A stretch of 64,000 nucleotides of DNA from Marivivens donghaensis (GTDB taxonomy: Bacteria; Pseudomonadota; Alphaproteobacteria; Rhodobacterales; Rhodobacteraceae): NCBI RefSeq assembly GCF_030410045.1, contig NZ_JAUFRA010000005.1:496001-560000 (forward strand), in the 5' to 3' direction. Position numbers and translations under genes: made by a program. The notes under the pieces were generated by a model, which did no database searches, was not told the origin of the DNA, and saw nothing but the letters and a program-made list of their open reading frames with translations. This document shows, piece after piece, positions 43,433-52,684 of the stretch (positions are counted from its first letter, which is position 1; each line of letters opens with the position of its first letter).

Positions 43433-44611
43433 ATGATCATCCGCCTTTTGACAGCATGCCTTCTGGCCCTGACCGCAACGTTTGCCGCCGCGCAATCGTT
43501 CGAAACCAATGCCCGCGCCGCCTATGTCTATGACATGACGACAGGCACGGTCCTATTGGAAAAGAATGCGGATACGCCACTGCCTCCGGCGTCAATGTCG
43601 AAGCTGATGACACTTTACCTCGCGTTTGAGGCCATAGCAGACGGACGACTGTCGCCCGACGACGAACTGCTCGTGTCTGAACACGCGATGAGCTACCAAG
43701 GGTCGTCGATGTTCCTGCGCAGCGGTGAACGTGTCCGCGTCGAAGATCTGATCCGCGGCGTGATTGTCCTGTCGGGCAACGACGCGAGCGCAGTTCTGGC
43801 GGAAAACCTGTCGCCCGATGGTACCGAAGCTGGCTTTGCCCGCATGATGACTTCGCGCGCCCAAGATCTGGGAATGATGCATTCCACCTTCGCCAACTCG
43901 AACGGCTGGCCTGACCCGAACCAGCGTATGTCTGTGCGCGATCTTGGTATCCTCGCTCAACGCCTGATCACCGATTTCCCAACATACTACCCGATTTTCG
44001 CAGAGGAAGAGTTCCTCTTTGACGGTCGCGTTCCGTCGAACAGCCAGAACCGCAACCCGATCCTTGGCCTTGGCCTTGGTGCCGATGGGATGAAAACTGG
44101 CCACACCCAAGAAGCAGGCTATGGCCTCGTTGGTTCTGCAAAACAGGGTGACCGTCGCGTTGTTTTCGTGGTCACTGGGCTCGACAGTGCAGCCGCTCGC
44201 GCCGAAGAGGGGCAGCGCATCCTGAACTGGTCCTTTCGTCAATTTGCCGAGAAAAATGTGATCGAAACAGGCACCCGCGTCGCAGAAGCCAGCGTATGGA
44301 TGGGGCAAGCCCCGACTGTCGGACTTACCGTTGCCGAGGACGTGTCTATGCTTGTGCCAATCCTGAGCGGGGATAGCATCGACGGTGAAGTTGTTTTCAA
44401 CGCCCCGATTGAGGCGCCGATTGCCGCTGGCCAAGCCTTGGGCGAGTTAATCATTCGCTTTGATGATCTTCCAGAGCGTCGCATCCCGCTCGTCGCTGAA
44501 GCTGACATTCCTGTCGGTGGATTTGCGATCCGTATGCGCACCGCCGTGATGGTTCTGTTGGACAAAGTCATGAGCAACGCCGATACGGCAACAACAGACG
44601 AAAATGCCTGA
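43433..44611 (+). CDS. dacC: D-alanyl-D-alanine carboxypeptidase (PBP5/6 type)
   Basis: 392 residues with an N-terminal signal peptide ending near AAAQS. The three penicillin-binding motifs are in order: Ser54-x-x-Lys57 in ASMSKLMT, SGN at 114-116, and KTG at 221-223. The C-terminal PBP5-like domain and a final amphipathic membrane-anchor helix (RMRTAVMVLLDKVM) follow. It trims the fifth residue of the peptidoglycan stem on the periplasmic side. Operon with the SPOR lipoprotein upstream and tmk downstream. Confidence 0.92.
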   Translation: MIIRLLTACLLALTATFAAAQSFETNARAAYVYDMTTGTVLLEKNADTPLPPASMSKLMTLYLAFEAIADGRLSPDDELLVSEHAMSYQGSSMFLRSGERVRVEDLIRGVIVLSGNDASAVLAENLSPDGTEAGFARMMTSRAQDLGMMHSTFANSNGWPDPNQRMSVRDLGILAQRLITDFPTYYPIFAEEEFLFDGRVPSNSQNRNPILGLGLGADGMKTGHTQEAGYGLVGSAKQGDRRVVFVVTGLDSAAARAEEGQRILNWSFRQFAEKNVIETGTRVAEASVWMGQAPTVGLTVAEDVSMLVPILSGDSIDGEVVFNAPIEAPIAAGQALGELIIRFDDLPERRIPLVAEADIPVGGFAIRMRTAVMVLLDKVMSNADTATTDENA

Positions 44612-44618
44612 GGCGATA

Positions 44619-45239
44619 ATGACCCGCGGACAACTCATTACCTTTGAAGGGATCGACGGGTCCGGCAAATCTACTCAGGCCAAGATGTTGGCTGAACGGC
44701 TGCGTGCCAAGGGCCACGATGTGATCCACACGCGTGAACCTGGCGGCAGCGTCGGCGCCGAAGAAATCCGTCAGCTTATCCTGACAGGCGACACCGATCG
44801 CTGGTCCCCTGAAACGGAAATCTTGCTGTTCACTGCGGCTCGCCGTGATCATTTGGAAAAGACCATTCGCCCCGCACTTGAGGCGGGAAAGATTGTTGTC
44901 TGTGACCGCTTCGCGGACAGCACCCGTATTTATCAGGGCGCGACCCGTGGCGATCTGCGGGCGAAAGTCGATCAGCTGCACGATTTGATGATCGGCCAAG
45001 AGCCTGACCTCACCTTTATCATCGATATGGATCCTGCAATTGCATTGGCTCGCGGATTGGCTCGCCCCGATGCAGAGGCCCGTTTTGAGGATTTCGGCCT
45101 CTCGTTCCAAGAAACCGTTCGTCACGGGTTCCTTTCGATTGCACGTGCGCACTCTGACCGCTGTGTCGTAGTCGAAGGCAATCGCACAGCAGATGAAGTC
45201 GCTGCAGAAGTCCTCGCCATTTTTGAGGATCGCGCATGA
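44619..45239 (+). CDS. tmk: Thymidylate kinase
   Basis: 206 residues; phosphorylates dTMP to dTDP. P-loop FEGIDGSGKSTQ near the start, the DR(F)ADST motif of the substrate site, and the TREPGG sequence are diagnostic. The ATG at 44619 has GAGG 5 bp upstream; an ATG at 44604 is inside the end of dacC. Its stop overlaps holB by 4 bp, the usual tmk-holB pairing. Confidence 0.95.
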   Translation: MTRGQLITFEGIDGSGKSTQAKMLAERLRAKGHDVIHTREPGGSVGAEEIRQLILTGDTDRWSPETEILLFTAARRDHLEKTIRPALEAGKIVVCDRFADSTRIYQGATRGDLRAKVDQLHDLMIGQEPDLTFIIDMDPAIALARGLARPDAEARFEDFGLSFQETVRHGFLSIARAHSDRCVVVEGNRTADEVAAEVLAIFEDRA

Positions 45240-46360
45240 GCGATGACCTCCCCGAACCAGATCGGATCGAGGGTGCACCCCACCCGCGTGAAACCGAAAC
45301 CCTGTTCGGTCAAGAGCAAGCAGAAGCCGCGTTCCTAGAAGCCTATAACTCTGGTCGCCTCCATTCGGGGTGGCTGATCACAGGGCCCAAAGGCATCGGC
45401 AAAGCGACCCTCGCCTACAAAATCGCTGCGTTTTTGCTCACCGAACAACCCGCCGACGGTGGCCTCTTTGGTGACGCGCCCCCTGCCCCGACATCGCTGT
45501 CGATCAGTTCCGATCATCCTGACATGGCGCTGATCCGTGCAGGCAGCCATCCGCGGCTTTCGATCGTGCGGCGTCCAGTGGATGAAAAGACAGGCAAGTT
45601 GCGCACTGAAATCACCGCTGACCCCGTGCGGGATCTGAAAAAGTTCTTTCACATGTCCGCCGCTGACGGGGGTCGCCGCGTGGTGATCGTGGACGTGGCC
45701 GATGAGATGAACGTCACGGCTGCAAACTCGATCCTCAAAGAACTCGAAGAGCCGCCAGCACGCACAACGCTCCTGCTGCTCGCCCACCAGCCTTCGCGGC
45801 TGTTGCCGACAATTCGGTCGCGTTGCCGGGAACTGCGGTGCAAGCCCTTGTCCCCTGCCGACGTCGCGCAAGCCTTGGCTCAGGCCGACGTTCACGTGGA
45901 CGAAACAGAAGCGCTCGCCACCTTGTCAGGCGGCTCTGTTGGCGAAGCGATCCGTTTGATGAACCACGACGGGCTGCAGATGTATCACGATCTGGTGCAT
46001 ATGTTCGACAAACTGCCGAACGTTGATCGCGCTGCCGCATTAAAGCTCGCGGAAAGCTGCGCCGGTAAAGGGGCCGAGGCGCGGTTCCCGATGGCGCTCG
46101 ACTTGATCGATCTCTTCCTTGCCCGTGCGGCGCGGACAGGCCTCGTCGGTGAACCCAGCACCCAAGGAGCGATGGGCGAAGCACGCCTCTTGGCACGGAT
46201 CGCGCCGCATGACCTTGCTGCGCGTCGATGGGCGGAACTACAGCAGGAACTGTCGCTCAAGGTGCGCCGCGGTCGGGCGGTGAACCTTGACCCTGCCGCG
46301 CTCATCCTTGATATGGTTTTCAGGATCGAAGAAACGGCCCGCTCCGTGGCCGCAGACTGA
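45236..46360 (+). CDS. holB: DNA polymerase III delta' subunit
   Basis: 374 residues, part of the clamp loader. AAA+ module with a GPKGIGKAT P-loop-like motif near residue 45, LKELEEPPARTTLLLL (sensor region) and TIRSRCREL, the SRC motif that senses ATP in the next subunit. The C-terminal collar domain follows. Translationally coupled to tmk and followed by tatD after 7 bp. Confidence 0.93.
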   Translation: MSDDLPEPDRIEGAPHPRETETLFGQEQAEAAFLEAYNSGRLHSGWLITGPKGIGKATLAYKIAAFLLTEQPADGGLFGDAPPAPTSLSISSDHPDMALIRAGSHPRLSIVRRPVDEKTGKLRTEITADPVRDLKKFFHMSAADGGRRVVIVDVADEMNVTAANSILKELEEPPARTTLLLLAHQPSRLLPTIRSRCRELRCKPLSPADVAQALAQADVHVDETEALATLSGGSVGEAIRLMNHDGLQMYHDLVHMFDKLPNVDRAAALKLAESCAGKGAEARFPMALDLIDLFLARAARTGLVGEPSTQGAMGEARLLARIAPHDLAARRWAELQQELSLKVRRGRAVNLDPAALILDMVFRIEETARSVAAD

Positions 46361-46367
46361 GGCAGAT

Positions 46368-47159
46368 ATGTCCCCCAAAGCCCAAATCGTTGATAGCCAC
46401 TGCCACCTCGACTTCCCCGATTTCGACGAGGAACGCGATGACGCGATCGCCCGCGCGATTGAGGCTGGCGTGACACGCATGGTGACGATCTGCACAAAAC
46501 TGCACAACGAACCCAAGGTGCGCGCCATTGCAGAGGCCCATCCCGAGGTCTTTTATGCCGTGGGTATTCACCCGATGAGCGTTGAGGCACAGCCTCTCGT
46601 CACGGTCGATCAACTGGTTGGCTATGCTTCACATCCAAAGATGGTCGGTATTGGCGAAACAGGTCTGGACTACCACTACACGCCCGACAGTGCAGAACTA
46701 CAAAAACAGTCGCTACGCATCCACATTGACGCCGCCCGCGAAACAGGTTTGCCGCTGATCATCCACGCCCGCAATGCAGACAAGGATATGGCGCAAATCC
46801 TGCGTGAAGGTATGGATAACGGCGCCTACACCTGCGTTATGCATTGCTTTAGCTCTGGTCCAGAACTGGCCCGCGCTGCGCTGGATATGGGGTTCTATCT
46901 CTCGATGTCTGGCATCGCGACCTTCCCCAAATCCCAAGAGGTCAGGGACATCTTTGCATCCGCCCCGCTCGATCGAATTTTGGTGGAAACGGACAGCCCT
47001 TACCTCGCGCCGAAACCATTCCGCGGCAAACGCAACGAACCAGGTTATACGATCCACACGGCGCAAGTCGGCGCGGACGTGTTCGGCGTTTCCTATGAGG
47101 ACTTCGCCCAAGCGACGACCGCGAACTTTGATCGCCTGTTCACAAAGGCGAAACTCTGA
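46368..47159 (+). CDS. tatD: TatD-family metal-dependent hydrolase/DNase
   Basis: 263 residues from the ATG at 46368. Metal-binding motif VDSHCHLDFP near the start, GETGLDYHY, and the later HARNAD, MHCFSSGP and ETDSPYLAPKP segments mark the TatD amidohydrolase barrel. Members are 3'-5' exonucleases acting in DNA repair or D-aminoacyl turnover. The stop and the next ATG overlap (TGATG). Confidence 0.92.
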   Translation: MSPKAQIVDSHCHLDFPDFDEERDDAIARAIEAGVTRMVTICTKLHNEPKVRAIAEAHPEVFYAVGIHPMSVEAQPLVTVDQLVGYASHPKMVGIGETGLDYHYTPDSAELQKQSLRIHIDAARETGLPLIIHARNADKDMAQILREGMDNGAYTCVMHCFSSGPELARAALDMGFYLSMSGIATFPKSQEVRDIFASAPLDRILVETDSPYLAPKPFRGKRNEPGYTIHTAQVGADVFGVSYEDFAQATTANFDRLFTKAKL

Positions 47160-47956
47160 TGGCTCGGCTTGAGGTTACAATTCTCGGCTGTGGATCGTCT
47201 GGCGGTGTGCCGCGCATTGGCGGCATCTGGGGCGATTGTGACCCCACCAATCCCAAGAACCGCCGCCGTCGCTGTTCGATCATTGTCACCCGCTGGGACG
47301 GCGACAATGCGACCCGCGTGTTGATCGACACTGGCCCCGATATGAAAGACCAGCTTGTCGATGCGGGTGTTGGAGAGCTTGACGGCGTGGTCTTTACCCA
47401 TGCGCACGCCGACCACATGCATGGCCTCGATGACGTGCGCCAGATCGTCTTCAACACGGGCAAGAGGTTGCAGGTCTGGGCCGATGGCGACACGTCAGAG
47501 AGCCTTCTGTCGCGTTTTGGCTACGCCTTTGTTCAGCCCAAAGGATCGCCCTACCCGCCGATCTGTGAGTTAAACATGATCGATGGCCCCGTGACAGTTT
47601 CGGGCGCGGGCGGTGATGTCACGCTGACCCCGTTCAGGGTCAACCACGGCTCTATCGACGCGCTGGGTTTTCGGATCAACGGCGTCGCCTATCTGCCCGA
47701 TGTTGCCTACCTCTATGACGAGGCTTGGGACCATCTGAATGACCTCGACTGCTGGATTGTTGACGCTCTGCGTCGCACGCCTCACCCGACCCATTCCCAT
47801 CTGGAACAAACGCTCCAGTGGATTGAACGGGTCGCGCCCAAACAGGCCGTTTTGACGAACATGCATGTCGACCTTGATTACGAAACGGTTGCTGCTGAAA
47901 CGCCAGAGCATATCATGCCCGCTTATGACGGCATGACATTGTCGTTCGACATCTAA
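47159..47956 (+). CDS. MBL-fold metallo-hydrolase (PhnP-like)
   Basis: 265 residues. The metallo-beta-lactamase signature THAHADHMHGLDD is at residues 79-91, and an early CGSSGGVPRIGG loop with a following NPKNRRRRCS segment is typical of PhnP-type cyclic-phosphodiesterases usually found next to tatD. No phosphonate genes are nearby, so a housekeeping role is more likely. Overlaps the tatD stop. Confidence 0.88.
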   Translation: MARLEVTILGCGSSGGVPRIGGIWGDCDPTNPKNRRRRCSIIVTRWDGDNATRVLIDTGPDMKDQLVDAGVGELDGVVFTHAHADHMHGLDDVRQIVFNTGKRLQVWADGDTSESLLSRFGYAFVQPKGSPYPPICELNMIDGPVTVSGAGGDVTLTPFRVNHGSIDALGFRINGVAYLPDVAYLYDEAWDHLNDLDCWIVDALRRTPHPTHSHLEQTLQWIERVAPKQAVLTNMHVDLDYETVAAETPEHIMPAYDGMTLSFDI

Positions 47957-47981
47957 CTTTTCCGTCTCGGAAGGCTTCCTC

Positions 47982-48911
47982 ATGTCTGCTTTGATACAGG
48001 TGGTTTTACCTGTCTTTATCGTCATTGCCTTTGGCTATGGCGCCGCGTGGCGCGGTTGGTTCAAGGCCGAGGCCGTGGACGCGCTCATGACCTTTGCCCA
48101 AGGGTTTGCCATCCCCATGCTGTTGTTCAGGTCGATGATGAACCTTGACCTAGCAGGGTCGTTTGATGCCGCGCTCTGGGCGTCGTTCTATGTGGGGGCG
48201 CTGACGGGTTTTGGCGTGGGTATCCTCGGTGCGCGGTTCATTTTCCACCGCACATGGGAAGAAGCCATTGCGATTGGTTTCGTCGGTCTGTTTTCGAACT
48301 CGCTCCTGCTGGGCCTGCCGATCACAGAGCGTGCTTATGGGGTCGATGCCCTATCGGCTAACTTTGCGATTATCGCGATCCACTCTCCGTTCTGCTACGC
48401 CGTTGGCATTACTGCGATGGAGATCGTCAAAAATCGCGGCGGGTCTATCGCGCAACTCCCCGCAAAGGTGCTCCGCGCGATGTTCCGCAACATGCTGATT
48501 ATCGGGATCATTTGCGGTGTGATCGTGAACCTGTCTGGCTTTACGCTCCCGTCTGCCCTGACCGAAGCAATCGACCTCATGGTTCGCGCGGCGCTTCCGA
48601 CGGCTCTGTTTGGTTTGGGCGGCATCTTGTTCCGCTATCGTCCAGACGGCGACCTTCCCACAGTGGGCTTTATCATCACCGTGTCGCTTATCGTGCACCC
48701 TCTCGTCGTTTGGGGCATGGGCAAGATGCTGGGGCTGCCGCTTTCGTCATTCCGCTCTGCCGTCGTGACCTCTGCGATGGCACCCGGGGTCAACGCTTTT
48801 CTCTTTGCCAACATGTATGGCCAAGCGCGGCGGGTGGCTGCATCAGCGGTTCTTCTGGGAACGGCGGTGTCGATACTGACGGCCTCGTTCTGGCTAGTCC
48901 TTCTCCCATAA
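47982..48911 (+). CDS. AEC-family transporter (auxin-efflux-carrier type)
   Basis: 309 residues with about ten membrane segments and the AEC pattern (MLLFRSMMNLDL, SNSLLLGLPITERAYG, LPTALFGLGGILF, and MAPGVNAFLFANMYG near the end). Substrate unknown; malonate, malate or amino-acid derivatives are typical. It starts 26 bp after the MBL gene, so it may be in the same transcript, and it ends before a strong hairpin. Confidence 0.87.
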   Translation: MSALIQVVLPVFIVIAFGYGAAWRGWFKAEAVDALMTFAQGFAIPMLLFRSMMNLDLAGSFDAALWASFYVGALTGFGVGILGARFIFHRTWEEAIAIGFVGLFSNSLLLGLPITERAYGVDALSANFAIIAIHSPFCYAVGITAMEIVKNRGGSIAQLPAKVLRAMFRNMLIIGIICGVIVNLSGFTLPSALTEAIDLMVRAALPTALFGLGGILFRYRPDGDLPTVGFIITVSLIVHPLVVWGMGKMLGLPLSSFRSAVVTSAMAPGVNAFLFANMYGQARRVAASAVLLGTAVSILTASFWLVLLP

Positions 48912-48917
48912 AAAAAA

Positions 48918-48935
48918 GGCGGCCAAGCGGCCGCC
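48918..48935 (-). terminator. Rho-independent terminator of the polyamine-type ABC operon
   Basis: A perfect 7-bp stem (GGCGGCC / GGCCGCC) with the loop AAGC, preceded on the plus strand by eight A residues, which become the U-tract of minus-strand transcripts. It lies 25 bp beyond the stop of the last permease gene and may also slow plus-strand transcription from the AEC gene. Confidence 0.8.
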
Positions 48936-48960
48936 CTATTCAATTCAATTCCGCGAAACC

Positions 48961-49854
48961 TTAGCCTGGTGACATACCGCGCAGGCGTTCGGATCGACGA
49001 CGCAACAGTTCCAGCGTGGTCAGCAGCATGATCGACAGCACCACAAGGATCGTAGCAACAGCAAGGATCGTCGGGCTGATCTGCTCGCGCAGGCCGATGA
49101 ACATCTGCCACGGCAGCGTCTTTTGCTGAGCTGAACCCACGAAGAGCACAACCACCACTTCGTCGAAGGAGGTGATGAAGGCGAACAACGCGCCAGAGAT
49201 CACGCCCGGCAAGATGAGCGGCATCTGAACACGGAAGAACGTGGTCACGGGGTTCGCACCCATCATCGCAGAGGCGCGGGTCAGCGAGCGGTCAAAGCCC
49301 ACCAGCGTCGCAGTCACAGTGATGATAACGAACGGGATACCCAGAGCCGCGTGAGCAAGGATAACACCAGCCCGTGTGCCTGTCAGAGTAAACGGCAGGT
49401 AAACTTTGCCGTAGAACGGAACAGGGATGTAAGGGTTAGAGTAGAAGAAATACATGCCCGTCGCCGAGATGATAAGCGGAACGATCATTGGCGAAATCAT
49501 CACCGCCATAATCGCCCGACGACCCGGAACGTGGCTCTGCGACAGACCGATAGCAGCTAGCGTGCCGAGGCTTACAGACACGAGGGTCGCAATCGGTGCG
49601 ATCTGCAGAGAGTTCTTAAGCGCCAACTGCCAGTCGGAGTTGCTGAAGAAGTCGTTGTAGTGCTTCAACGAATACCCAGCCGGATCAAGGCGCAGCATTT
49701 CAGGCGTGAACGTAAAGAAGTCCTGCGCGTTGAAAGACAGCGGGATGATCACGAGGATCGGTGCGATCAGGAAGAAAAAGATCAGTCCACAAATCGTCCG
49801 GTAGCTGTAGTGCCACACCCGTTGAGCGGTGCTTGCATATGCGGGAAGTGCCAT
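48961..49854 (-). CDS. Spermidine/putrescine-type ABC transporter permease (PotC-like)
   Basis: 297 residues, six membrane segments. The cytoplasmic coupling loop ASAMMGANPVTTFFRVQMPLILPG (broken here only by family-typical glycine spacing) marks an ABC importer permease of the PotC/I type. It starts 5 bp upstream of the end of the partner permease reading, in the order ATPase, binding protein, permease B, permease C. Substrate is inferred from family only. Confidence 0.86.
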   Translation of the reverse strand: MALPAYASTAQRVWHYSYRTICGLIFFFLIAPILVIIPLSFNAQDFFTFTPEMLRLDPAGYSLKHYNDFFSNSDWQLALKNSLQIAPIATLVSVSLGTLAAIGLSQSHVPGRRAIMAVMISPMIVPLIISATGMYFFYSNPYIPVPFYGKVYLPFTLTGTRAGVILAHAALGIPFVIITVTATLVGFDRSLTRASAMMGANPVTTFFRVQMPLILPGVISGALFAFITSFDEVVVVLFVGSAQQKTLPWQMFIGLREQISPTILAVATILVVLSIMLLTTLELLRRRSERLRGMSPG

Positions 49855-49859
49855 TGTGA

Positions 49860-51401
49860 TCAGCCTCCGAGTTTCACGTTATCAATGCCAACGATACGGT
49901 CGTAGAGCCAGTAGAGCGCAAGCACGAGGATGAGCAGGATAGAGCCAAGAGCCGCTGCCAGACCCCAGTTCAAAGAGCTGGAGATGTGGTATGCGATCCG
50001 GTTCGAGATGAAGACACCTTTGGTGCCGCCAACCAGCTCGGGGGTGATATAGTAGCCGATGGACAGGATGAACACGAGGATCGAACCAGCGCCAATACCC
50101 GGAACCGAGTTCGGGAAGTAGACGCGCCAGAAGGCAGTCCAGTCATTCGCACCCATCGATTTGGCAGCGCGAACATAGGACGGGCTGATCGTTTTCATCA
50201 CCGAATAGAGCGGCAGGATCATGAACGGCAACAGGATGTGGGTCATCGCAATGATGGTGCCTGTTGCGTTGTTGATCAGCTCAAGACGGTTGTCGTCTGC
50301 AATAATGTGAAGCCAAACGAGGATATCGTTGATCACGCCTTGGTTCTGCAGCAGAACCTTCCAAGCCGAGGTCCGCACCAGAAGCGAGGTCCAGAATGGC
50401 AGCAGAACAAGGATCATCAGGACGTTCGCGCTCCGCAGTGGCAGGTTTGCCAGAAGGAATGCGATCGGGTAGCCGAGCAGGATGCACGAGCCAGTGATGA
50501 CGATCGACAGGATGATCGTGCGGACGAACAGTGTGATATAGATACGCTCGTCTTCAGGGCGCTGCGTTACACCTTCGCCAGACAGCTGCATATCGACCGA
50601 GTTTAGGAAGTAACCGCTGGTGTAGTCACCGCCATAGGTTTTGATCGTCGACCAAACCGCGGGATCGGCCCAGCCGTCATTCGCGTCGATGAACTGCTCA
50701 CGAAGGGACACAGGCTCCCATGCAGTCACGTCGACCGACGGCATAGACGCAACCGAAGATCCATCCATCAAGTCATTGTAAAGACCAGTATAAACGAAAT
50801 CTGCAGGGACTTCTTCGGACGGAACATCGTTGTTCAAATCGACAACAATCTTAGACCACGCGTCATAAGCGTCGGCCGTCTGCGGGAGTGCCGCGCGCAC
50901 CGCATCATCCGCCATCCATGCAGCCCAATGTGCAGGATCAGCATATGCAGCGTCGGCCGCGGTGAATTGTTCGGTGTAGGACTCCGTTTCAAACTTAACA
51001 ACCTTGCGGCCAGTAGAACGGAACAGCGACGAGATACCAGTCAGTTCATAGTTCAGGCGCGAACCCAGACGAGTGTGGCTCTTGTATTCCTCGGCAATCG
51101 CAAAGTCGGTGTAGAACGCGGCAAAGACGTCTTCGCCCGGCGCTTCGTCCGAAGTTGCATCCCAATCCTCAAGTGCAACGATTGTGCGCGGGATCGTATC
51201 CGGCACGATATCGTTCTCAACAGACCGCAAAAGCATGTCGAAGATGGGAGCGATGAAGCTCAACAGAATAAAGAGAAGTAGCGGTGCAATAAGCATCAAC
51301 GCCCGTACCTTTTGGCGGCGCAGTGCTTTGTGCAAACTTTTTTTGAGGCTCTGGCCGTCAGCTGTCGTCAGCTTACCGGCGTCGGTGGTCGCGTCAGTCA
51401 T
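49860..51401 (-). CDS. Spermidine/putrescine-type ABC permease with a large periplasmic insertion
   Basis: 513 residues, far more than the 285-300 usual for PotB. After the first membrane helix (LMLIAPLLLFILLSFIAP, about residues 35-52) about 220 hydrophilic residues (55-280, rich in Asp, Ala and Trp) precede the remaining five helices and the coupling loop AAKSMGANDWTAFWRVYFP. The insertion must lie in the periplasm and could contact the binding protein or substrate. Such long forms occur in some marine Rhodobacteraceae transporters. Preceded by two hairpins that separate it from the binding-protein gene. Confidence 0.86.
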   Translation of the reverse strand: MTDATTDAGKLTTADGQSLKKSLHKALRRQKVRALMLIAPLLLFILLSFIAPIFDMLLRSVENDIVPDTIPRTIVALEDWDATSDEAPGEDVFAAFYTDFAIAEEYKSHTRLGSRLNYELTGISSLFRSTGRKVVKFETESYTEQFTAADAAYADPAHWAAWMADDAVRAALPQTADAYDAWSKIVVDLNNDVPSEEVPADFVYTGLYNDLMDGSSVASMPSVDVTAWEPVSLREQFIDANDGWADPAVWSTIKTYGGDYTSGYFLNSVDMQLSGEGVTQRPEDERIYITLFVRTIILSIVITGSCILLGYPIAFLLANLPLRSANVLMILVLLPFWTSLLVRTSAWKVLLQNQGVINDILVWLHIIADDNRLELINNATGTIIAMTHILLPFMILPLYSVMKTISPSYVRAAKSMGANDWTAFWRVYFPNSVPGIGAGSILVFILSIGYYITPELVGGTKGVFISNRIAYHISSSLNWGLAAALGSILLILVLALYWLYDRIVGIDNVKLGG

Positions 51402-51422
51402 AAAATGGTCCCGTCCCGAGTG

Positions 51423-51479
51423 GCCACGGCCCGCGATTGGGGCCGTGGCATTTTTTTGTCTGGCCCTGACAGCAGGGCC
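51423..51479. other. Two intercistronic hairpins between binding-protein and permease genes
   Basis: Going leftwards from the binding-protein stop: GGCCCTG-N4-CAGGGCC (51462-51479) then GCCACGGCC-N9-GGCCGTGGC (51423-51449), both perfect stems. The T-run at 51451-51457 lies between them. In the operon direction they probably protect the 3' end of the upstream message or attenuate the downstream permeases, as in malE-malF-type operons. Confidence 0.6.
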
Positions 51480-51492
51480 AAACTAGGTCCGA

Positions 51493-52602
51493 TTACTGGG
51501 CGAGCCAGGCTTGGAACTTAGCGTCCAGATCGTCACGGTAGTCAGCCCAGAAGTCGTACTGGGTGACAAAGACGTTCTTGGAGTTGTTCGGATCGGTCGG
51601 CATGTGCGGAGCCATAGGAATACCCAACTCAGCGTGGTTACCTACGAGCGGAGCGGACGATGCACGAGCCGGACCGTAGGAGATGTATGCAGCCTGATCA
51701 GCCAGACGCTGGGTGTCGGTTGCGTATGATACGAAGTCCAGAACGCGTGCCAGACGATCTTCCGGCAGACCAGCTGGGATTACCCAACCGTCGAAGTCGA
51801 GCATCTGAGCGTCCCAGAGCATGCCGATCGGCTGGCCCTGTTCTGCGATCGCAGAGAACAGACGACCGTTGTAGGTCGAACCCATTACGATTTCGCCGTC
51901 AGCGAGGAGCTGCGGAGTTTCAGCAGCAGCCGACCACCAGATCACGTCGTTTTTGATGGTGTCGAGTTTTGCGAACGCTTGGTCCTGACCTTCCGGAGTT
52001 GCGAGAACGTCATAGATGTCGTCTTTTGCAACGCCGTCACAGAGCAGAGCCCATTCCATGTTTGCCAGCGGGCGCTTGTTCAGTGCGCGCTTGCCCGGGT
52101 AGGTTTCGGTGTCGAAGATCGCACAGATCGAGTCTGGTGCGTTGTCGCCAACCATGTCTGCGCGGTAGCCAACAGTGGTCGAGAACACGATCTGCGGGAT
52201 GAAGCAGTCAGAGATGATCGAGTCGCCGAAGTCTTCGGACGCGGTGGAACCGTCGTTGCCAGCAGCGAGCATGGCGTCGTGGTCGATTTCCATCGCCAGA
52301 CCTTCGTCGCAAAGACGGATAGCGTCAGCAGCTTCTACGTCAACGAGGTCCCAAGTGATGTTGCCCGACTCGTTCATCGCACGAAGTTTCGCCACGGCTT
52401 CAGCCGAGGATTCGTCCCAAACGATGTTTACGCCAGAGTTCGCAGCCATATAGGGCTCCGAGTAAGCTTTGGTCTGCGATGCTTGGTAAGCGCCGCCCCA
52501 GCTAACAAGGGTCATATCCGAAGCCATGTGTGCGTCTGCGAATGCAGCGCCAGCAGCAACGGTAAGAGCCGAAGTAGCAAGAAGTGTTTTAGTAAGTTTC
52601 AT
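51493..52602 (-). CDS. Extracellular polyamine-type substrate-binding protein
   Basis: 369 residues from the ATG at 52602 with GGGAG upstream; the longer open frame is untranslated. Signal peptide MKLTKTLLATSALTVAAGAAFA. The PotD/PotF fold is marked by LVSWGGAYQASQTKAY, WDLVDVEAADAIRLC, and the later MLDFDGWVIPAG. Three to four cysteines (ALLCDG, ISDCFIPQ, DSICAIF) allow disulfides. It should be the most expressed gene of the operon. Confidence 0.87.
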   Translation of the reverse strand: MKLTKTLLATSALTVAAGAAFADAHMASDMTLVSWGGAYQASQTKAYSEPYMAANSGVNIVWDESSAEAVAKLRAMNESGNITWDLVDVEAADAIRLCDEGLAMEIDHDAMLAAGNDGSTASEDFGDSIISDCFIPQIVFSTTVGYRADMVGDNAPDSICAIFDTETYPGKRALNKRPLANMEWALLCDGVAKDDIYDVLATPEGQDQAFAKLDTIKNDVIWWSAAAETPQLLADGEIVMGSTYNGRLFSAIAEQGQPIGMLWDAQMLDFDGWVIPAGLPEDRLARVLDFVSYATDTQRLADQAAYISYGPARASSAPLVGNHAELGIPMAPHMPTDPNNSKNVFVTQYDFWADYRDDLDAKFQAWLAQ

Positions 52603-52684
52603 ACTATTCTCCCGTGGTTTCCCGGTGATTTGATTTTGCAGGGGCCCGCCCGGGTGGGGCCTCCCGCATTCATTAATCACGAAC

